This document shows, in pieces, positions 14,674 through 17,890 of a stretch of DNA of 17,890 nt; the stretch's first letter is position 1, and every line of letters begins with the position of its first letter. Source of the DNA: an uncultured Acidimicrobiaceae bacterium (lineage in GTDB: Bacteria; Actinomycetota; Acidimicrobiia; Spongiisociales; UBA5794); NCBI GenBank assembly GCA_947258635.1, contig CAMYJM010000061.1, positions 1-17,890 on the forward strand. Reading direction: 5' to 3'. Both the position numbers and the translations under genes were made by a program. The notes beneath the pieces were generated by a model that made no database searches, was not told where the DNA came from, and saw only the letters and a program-made list of their open reading frames with translations.

Positions 14674-15512
14674 GCCCCAGGTTCTCGTTCAAGGTGGCCC
14701 CGGTCGACGTCTCGTGGGACGATCTCTCGTTCATCTGGCGAGAGGCCGACGCGGCCGGCTTCTTCGACGGTGCCTGGCTGTTCGACCACTTCTATCCGCC
14801 CTGGGGTTCCATCCGGCCGATGTGGGAGTCCTGGACGGTGTTGGCTTCGCTGGCGGCAATCACCGAGCGGATGCGGCTGGGTGTGATGGTCAGCTCCAAC
14901 ACGTTCCGCCATCCGGCCCTGCTCGCCCACATGGCGGTGACCGTGGATCAGGTGGCGGGGGGCAGGCTCGAGATCGGGCTCGGTGCCGGGTGGCACGAAG
15001 CGGAACACGCCGCCTTCGGGATAGAACTGGGCTCCGCCGCACAACGGTGGGGACGCCTTGCCGAGTCCCTCGAGGTGATCGACGGTTTGTTGACCAACGA
15101 CACGTTCAGCTTCGCGGGTGAGCACTTCCGGCTGCGCGATGCCACGCTCGCCATGAAGTGTGTTCAGCAACCGCGCCCGCCTTTGGTGATCGGCGGAATC
15201 GGCCCCAAGCGAACGATGCCGCTCGTGGCCCGGTGGGCGGATCACTGGAACTACTTCAATCCGGGCGCTCCCCCCAACCTCCTCGGCGAGCATCGCGACC
15301 GGTTGCACGAAATGTGCACCGGGATCGGCCGTGACATCGCCGACATCGAGGTATCCGTGCAGCTGCGCTATCCCGAAGATCCGGCGGAGCTGACGGACCT
15401 GGCCGGACGCTATCTGGAGGCCGGCGCCGACCACATCCTGGTCACCGCGATGCCACCGGCCCGCCGGGAGACGATCCCGACGATCGCGGAGGCTCTGGCA
15501 CCCTTGCGCTGA
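14670..15512 (+). CDS. Luciferase-like (LLM) flavin/F420-type oxidoreductase
   Basis: This 280-residue TIM-barrel protein belongs to the bacterial luciferase-like monooxygenase/F420-dependent oxidoreductase superfamily. Typical segments are LFDHF at the start, the strand RMRLGVMVSSNTFRHPALLAHMAVTVDQV, the phosphate-binding GGRLEIGLGAGWHEAEH, and PPLVIGGIGPKRTMPLVARWADHWN. The style is of the F420 branch common in actinobacteria, but FMN use cannot be excluded. The GTG start at 14670 overlaps the preceding stop. It is the last gene of the five-gene operon and is convergent with the hydrolase gene 30 bp away. Substrate unknown. Confidence 0.88.
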   Translation: MSPRFSFKVAPVDVSWDDLSFIWREADAAGFFDGAWLFDHFYPPWGSIRPMWESWTVLASLAAITERMRLGVMVSSNTFRHPALLAHMAVTVDQVAGGRLEIGLGAGWHEAEHAAFGIELGSAAQRWGRLAESLEVIDGLLTNDTFSFAGEHFRLRDATLAMKCVQQPRPPLVIGGIGPKRTMPLVARWADHWNYFNPGAPPNLLGEHRDRLHEMCTGIGRDIADIEVSVQLRYPEDPAELTDLAGRYLEAGADHILVTAMPPARRETIPTIAEALAPLR

Positions 15513-15542
15513 GCGGCGTGTCCGCGCTCGCCGATTCGGTCG

Positions 15543-16682
15543 CTACCCGAGCTTCTGGCGAATCCACTCGAAGGATGCCGGCGCCCACTCCTTGTAATAC
15601 TTGAAGGCGCAGTGCCCGGCATCGGGATAGATCCTCGCCTCCCTCCCGGTGACGGGACCGTGCTCGAGCATGAAGTAGATGTTCCCGACGGGAGCGAGAT
15701 GGTCCAGTTTGCCGTTGATCATCAGGACCGGCTGGGTGATGGCGTCGAGAATGCCGAGCTCGGAGAGGGCCCAGTCGGCGAAGATCTGCTCCTCCAATTC
15801 ACGCGACCATGTGGGGAAGGACGGCGGCCCTGCCGGCTCGCCGAACACGAATGTCGAGCGCGTGTTGCGGGCCTCAATGAAGGCGCCCATCTCCGCATCC
15901 GTCATCCGATATCCGAACGGGTGGCCGGCGATGGCCACTACGGCCTTGACCCTGTCCGGATAGTCCCCGGCCAGCTGCATCACCGAGTACCCGCCCCGGC
16001 TGATGCCGAAGGCGGCGATTCGGTTGCCGTCCACCTCGGGACGGTCGGCGAGGTAGTCGACGGCGGCGATCCACGCCTTGACCGAAGCCGGATCCCACGG
16101 AAACGGGTTTTCCCCGGTCCCCGGGCCGTCCATCACCAGCGACGCCAGGCCTTCGATGAGGGCCATCTCGCCGGCCCACCCCCGATCCTCCTTGAAGACA
16201 TCGGCGCCGCACATGATCAGCGCAGCCGGGGCCGGATTGTCCGGGGTGGCGGCCGCGGGAGCTCGGAAATGGGCCTTGATGGACTGGCCCTCGCAAGCCA
16301 CGCCGACGACCTCGAGGGGAGGGTCGAGGTGGAGGCAGGCCTTGCGGTAAGCCCGGGCACAGTCGGCGCTGACTCGTGCTTTGTTGGGAGTGATCTCACC
16401 GGGAAAGCGAGCAATCGCGTAGTAGGTCTTGGCCTGCAAGTAGGCCTGGCGGGCGCCCGCGTGATCACCGAGCTCGTCGCGCCGGTCACCCGCGGCCTCG
16501 TGGCGTTCGCCCGCCGCCTGCCACACCGGGATCCATTTGTCCTCCGTTGTTCCCTCCAATTGAGCAACGACGGACTCGAGCTCACCGAGGTCGTCGATCA
16601 TCGACAGCCACCGGCGATAGAAGCCGCCGTGCTCGACAACGAAAGGGTCCTCACTGGGAGCAAAACCGAGGTCGGTTGTCAC
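15543..16682 (-). CDS. Alpha/beta hydrolase of the FrsA / C-C hydrolase (DHPON hydrolase-like) type
   Basis: This 379-residue protein has a long helical N-terminal lid (about 20-120), including a TPR-like DELGDHAGARQAYLQAKTYY segment, before the hydrolase core. The catalytic triad is visible: nucleophile S228 in GISRGGYS, acid D327 in NGKLDHLAP and H357 in DAGHCAF. The oxyanion side is around MCGADVFKE. The layout resembles 2,6-dihydroxypseudooxynicotine hydrolase and other lid-bearing C-C hydrolases rather than a simple esterase. The start is GTG at 16682 with GGAGG six bases upstream. It lies downstream of the ACMSD-type gene on the same strand, and the pairing suggests degradation of a ring-cleavage or branched diketone-like compound (inference). 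Confidence 0.85.
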   Translation of the reverse strand: MTTDLGFAPSEDPFVVEHGGFYRRWLSMIDDLGELESVVAQLEGTTEDKWIPVWQAAGERHEAAGDRRDELGDHAGARQAYLQAKTYYAIARFPGEITPNKARVSADCARAYRKACLHLDPPLEVVGVACEGQSIKAHFRAPAAATPDNPAPAALIMCGADVFKEDRGWAGEMALIEGLASLVMDGPGTGENPFPWDPASVKAWIAAVDYLADRPEVDGNRIAAFGISRGGYSVMQLAGDYPDRVKAVVAIAGHPFGYRMTDAEMGAFIEARNTRSTFVFGEPAGPPSFPTWSRELEEQIFADWALSELGILDAITQPVLMINGKLDHLAPVGNIYFMLEHGPVTGREARIYPDAGHCAFKYYKEWAPASFEWIRQKLG

Positions 16683-16793
16683 TTGATTCCTCCAGGCCGA
16701 ATGGGACGGAGGCTAACGCTGCATGGACGACCCTGCTCGCCGGCCGACGGCCCATCAAGCGAGTCGGCGGGCTCACCGCCGCGGGGGCTCCGT

Positions 16794-17777
16794 TCACCTC
16801 CCCAGCAGCACGCCGGCGGTTCCCGAGACGATCCACGCCCGCTCTTCGTCGGTCAGGCCCGGGACGGCGTCGACCGTGCCGATCGGGTTGGGATCGCCCG
16901 CCTCGAAGGGGTAGTCGGTGCCGAGCGCGATCCGGTCGGCACCGACGAGATCGATCAGATAGCGCAACGCCTGCGGGTTGTGCACGATCGTATCGAAGTA
17001 CAGCCGCTTGATCGTCTCCATGGGCGCCGTCTCGAGGTCCGTGGCAGCCAGGCCCGGTTTGGCCTCCCAACCGCGCTGCAGGCGGCCGACCTGATAGGGC
17101 AGAAACCCCCCGCCATGGACCACGCACACCCGCAGATCCGAATGGCTGTCGAACACCCCCGCCATGATCAATCGGGCGATCGCAAGCGTCGTCTCGGCAG
17201 GTCGACCCACCAAGTTGTCGAGGAAGTGTCGCTTCAGATCGATCCCGGGCAGCGGGTCCATCGGATGGAGCAGCACCAGGCTCCCCAGCTCCGCAGCCGC
17301 CCGCCACAAGGGGTCGAGCTCGGCCGACACCAGGTCGACCTCGGCAACTCTCGTCGCGATTTCGACTCCCACCATGCCCAGCTCGGCCGTGGCGTAGCGC
17401 AGCTCGGCCGCAGCCAGCTCCGGCTGTTGCAGCGGAACCGTGGCCAATGCCAGGAGACGGTCGGGGTCACGGGCCGCTTCGGCGGCGAGCGCCTCGTTGA
17501 CCCGGCGCGACCAGCGCTCTCCCTTGGCCGCATCCAGGCCGTACGCCGTCAAGTCCACCCAACTCGACAGAACCTGGATCTCGATGCCGGCGGAGTCCAT
17601 GGCGCCCAGGCGTCCCTCGAAGTCGACGAGGTCGTCGCGGATCGGCATGGTCGGCCGACCGCCGGCGATCACCGCCCGGCGATCGTCCGTCAGCTCGATG
17701 CCGAAGTCGGACCCGTCCGCGGCGAGCGCGGCGAGAAGCTCGGCGGGAACACAGTGAGCGTGCACGTCGATGCTCAT
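16794..17777 (-). CDS. ACMSD-type amidohydrolase (aminocarboxymuconate-semialdehyde decarboxylase family)
   Basis: This 327-residue metal-dependent protein belongs to the amidohydrolase-2 family, whose best known member decarboxylates 2-amino-3-carboxymuconate semialdehyde. The metal set is visible: HxH at H6/H8, H171 in LLHPMDP, H221 in VVHGGGFLPYQVGR, and D288 in LGTDYPFE. I chose the ATG at 17777 because it overlaps the stop of the gene entering from the right (ATGA) and has GGAGGAGG at a good distance. Another ATG two codons earlier (17783) is possible but lies too close to that site. Some relatives decarboxylate gamma-resorcylate or hydrolyse lactones, so the reaction is open. Confidence 0.88.
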   Translation of the reverse strand: MSIDVHAHCVPAELLAALAADGSDFGIELTDDRRAVIAGGRPTMPIRDDLVDFEGRLGAMDSAGIEIQVLSSWVDLTAYGLDAAKGERWSRRVNEALAAEAARDPDRLLALATVPLQQPELAAAELRYATAELGMVGVEIATRVAEVDLVSAELDPLWRAAAELGSLVLLHPMDPLPGIDLKRHFLDNLVGRPAETTLAIARLIMAGVFDSHSDLRVCVVHGGGFLPYQVGRLQRGWEAKPGLAATDLETAPMETIKRLYFDTIVHNPQALRYLIDLVGADRIALGTDYPFEAGDPNPIGTVDAVPGLTDEERAWIVSGTAGVLLGR

Positions 17778-17890
17778 GCGCATGCCTCCTCCATACGGTC
17801 GCGCAGCACGTCGTCCGGCTCGAGGACATAGGCGCCACCGCCGATCCGATCCGTGATGTATACGAGGTGGTCCTCGCCCACCCAGACGTC
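17774..17890 (-). CDS. C-terminal fragment of a gene entering from the right edge (possible LVIVD/beta-propeller protein)
   Basis: The last 38 codons before a TGA at 17776-17774 are open to the window edge and end in DRMEEACA. The fragment contains VYITDRIGGGAYVLE, which resembles the last blade of LVIVD-repeat or similar beta-propeller proteins. The stop overlaps the start of the ACMSD-type gene by 4 bp, which supports both frames. The family call is weak because so little is present. Confidence 0.55.
   Translation of the reverse strand, partial: DVWVGEDHLVYITDRIGGGAYVLEPDDVLRDRMEEACA

Noticed and set aside
15510..15530. Weak inverted repeat gagcg/cgctc between the convergent genes as a terminator
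   Set aside because: Only a 5-bp stem with a 9-nt loop and no T-run on either strand; expected by chance at this GC content.
16683..16793. Possible hairpin or small gene in the gap between hydrolase and ACMSD-type genes
   Set aside because: Only imperfect gccgac/gtcggc arms are present and no open frame with a ribosome site; nothing firm in this 111-bp gap.
15612..17831. Long plus-strand open frame (739 codons) across the hydrolase and ACMSD-type genes
   Set aside because: It is antisense to two genes with complete catalytic motifs; its translation has low-complexity composition and no family resemblance.

Overview
The window is high-GC DNA that looks actinobacterial, most likely a deep lineage such as Acidimicrobiia. 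Supporting signs are the low-complexity Thr/Ser/Pro linkers on exported proteins (two in this window), a luciferase-like F420-type oxidoreductase, frequent GTG/TTG starts and tight ATGA/GTGA/TGATG gene overlaps. The taxonomic placement is an inference from style, not from a marker gene. No rRNA, tRNA, CRISPR array, transposase or phage gene was seen.

Left part (1-4842). On the minus strand, reading right to left, are: a small peroxidase-related AhpD/CMD-fold protein (3391-3963), an AcuI/YhdH-type quinone/acrylyl-CoA reductase (2396-3385), a membrane histidine kinase whose phospho-acceptor histidine is replaced by glutamine (872-2302), and a secreted protein with a Thr-rich tail that starts inside the kinase stop codon and runs off the left edge (1-872). 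A DUF4389 membrane protein (4174-4815) is alone on the plus strand.

Middle part (4843-11297, minus strand). This is a complete dipeptide/oligopeptide-type ABC importer operon in the order lipoprotein binding protein, permease B, permease C, ATPase D, ATPase F. A perfect 14-bp hairpin sits between the binding protein and the first permease. Both ATPases carry unusual insertions: ATPase D has a DnaJ-like array of four CxxC motifs between Walker A and the Q-loop. ATPase F has a charged helical insertion at the equivalent place, plus about 80 extra residues inside its C-terminal Cys-containing domain.

Regulatory hub (11298-11536). A strong minus-strand promoter (TTGACA-17-TATTTT) and a plausible overlapping plus-strand promoter lie back to back. 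Two LacI-family-like palindromes with the core GCAATCGATTGC are centred exactly 80 bp apart, each just downstream of one promoter's -10. This suggests one repressor controls both the importer and the divergent enzyme operon. No LacI gene is in the window.

Right part (11537-15512, plus strand). Five tightly packed genes encode a 2-hydroxyacid dehydrogenase, a creatininase-family amidohydrolase, a cupin, a Gfo/Idh/MocA oxidoreductase and a luciferase-like oxidoreductase. Facing them on the minus strand are an alpha/beta hydrolase of the C-C hydrolase/FrsA type (15543-16682), an ACMSD-type amidohydrolase (16794-17777), and the last 38 codons of another gene running in from the right edge. Together the importer and enzymes look like an uptake-and-catabolism locus for an unidentified small organic substrate.
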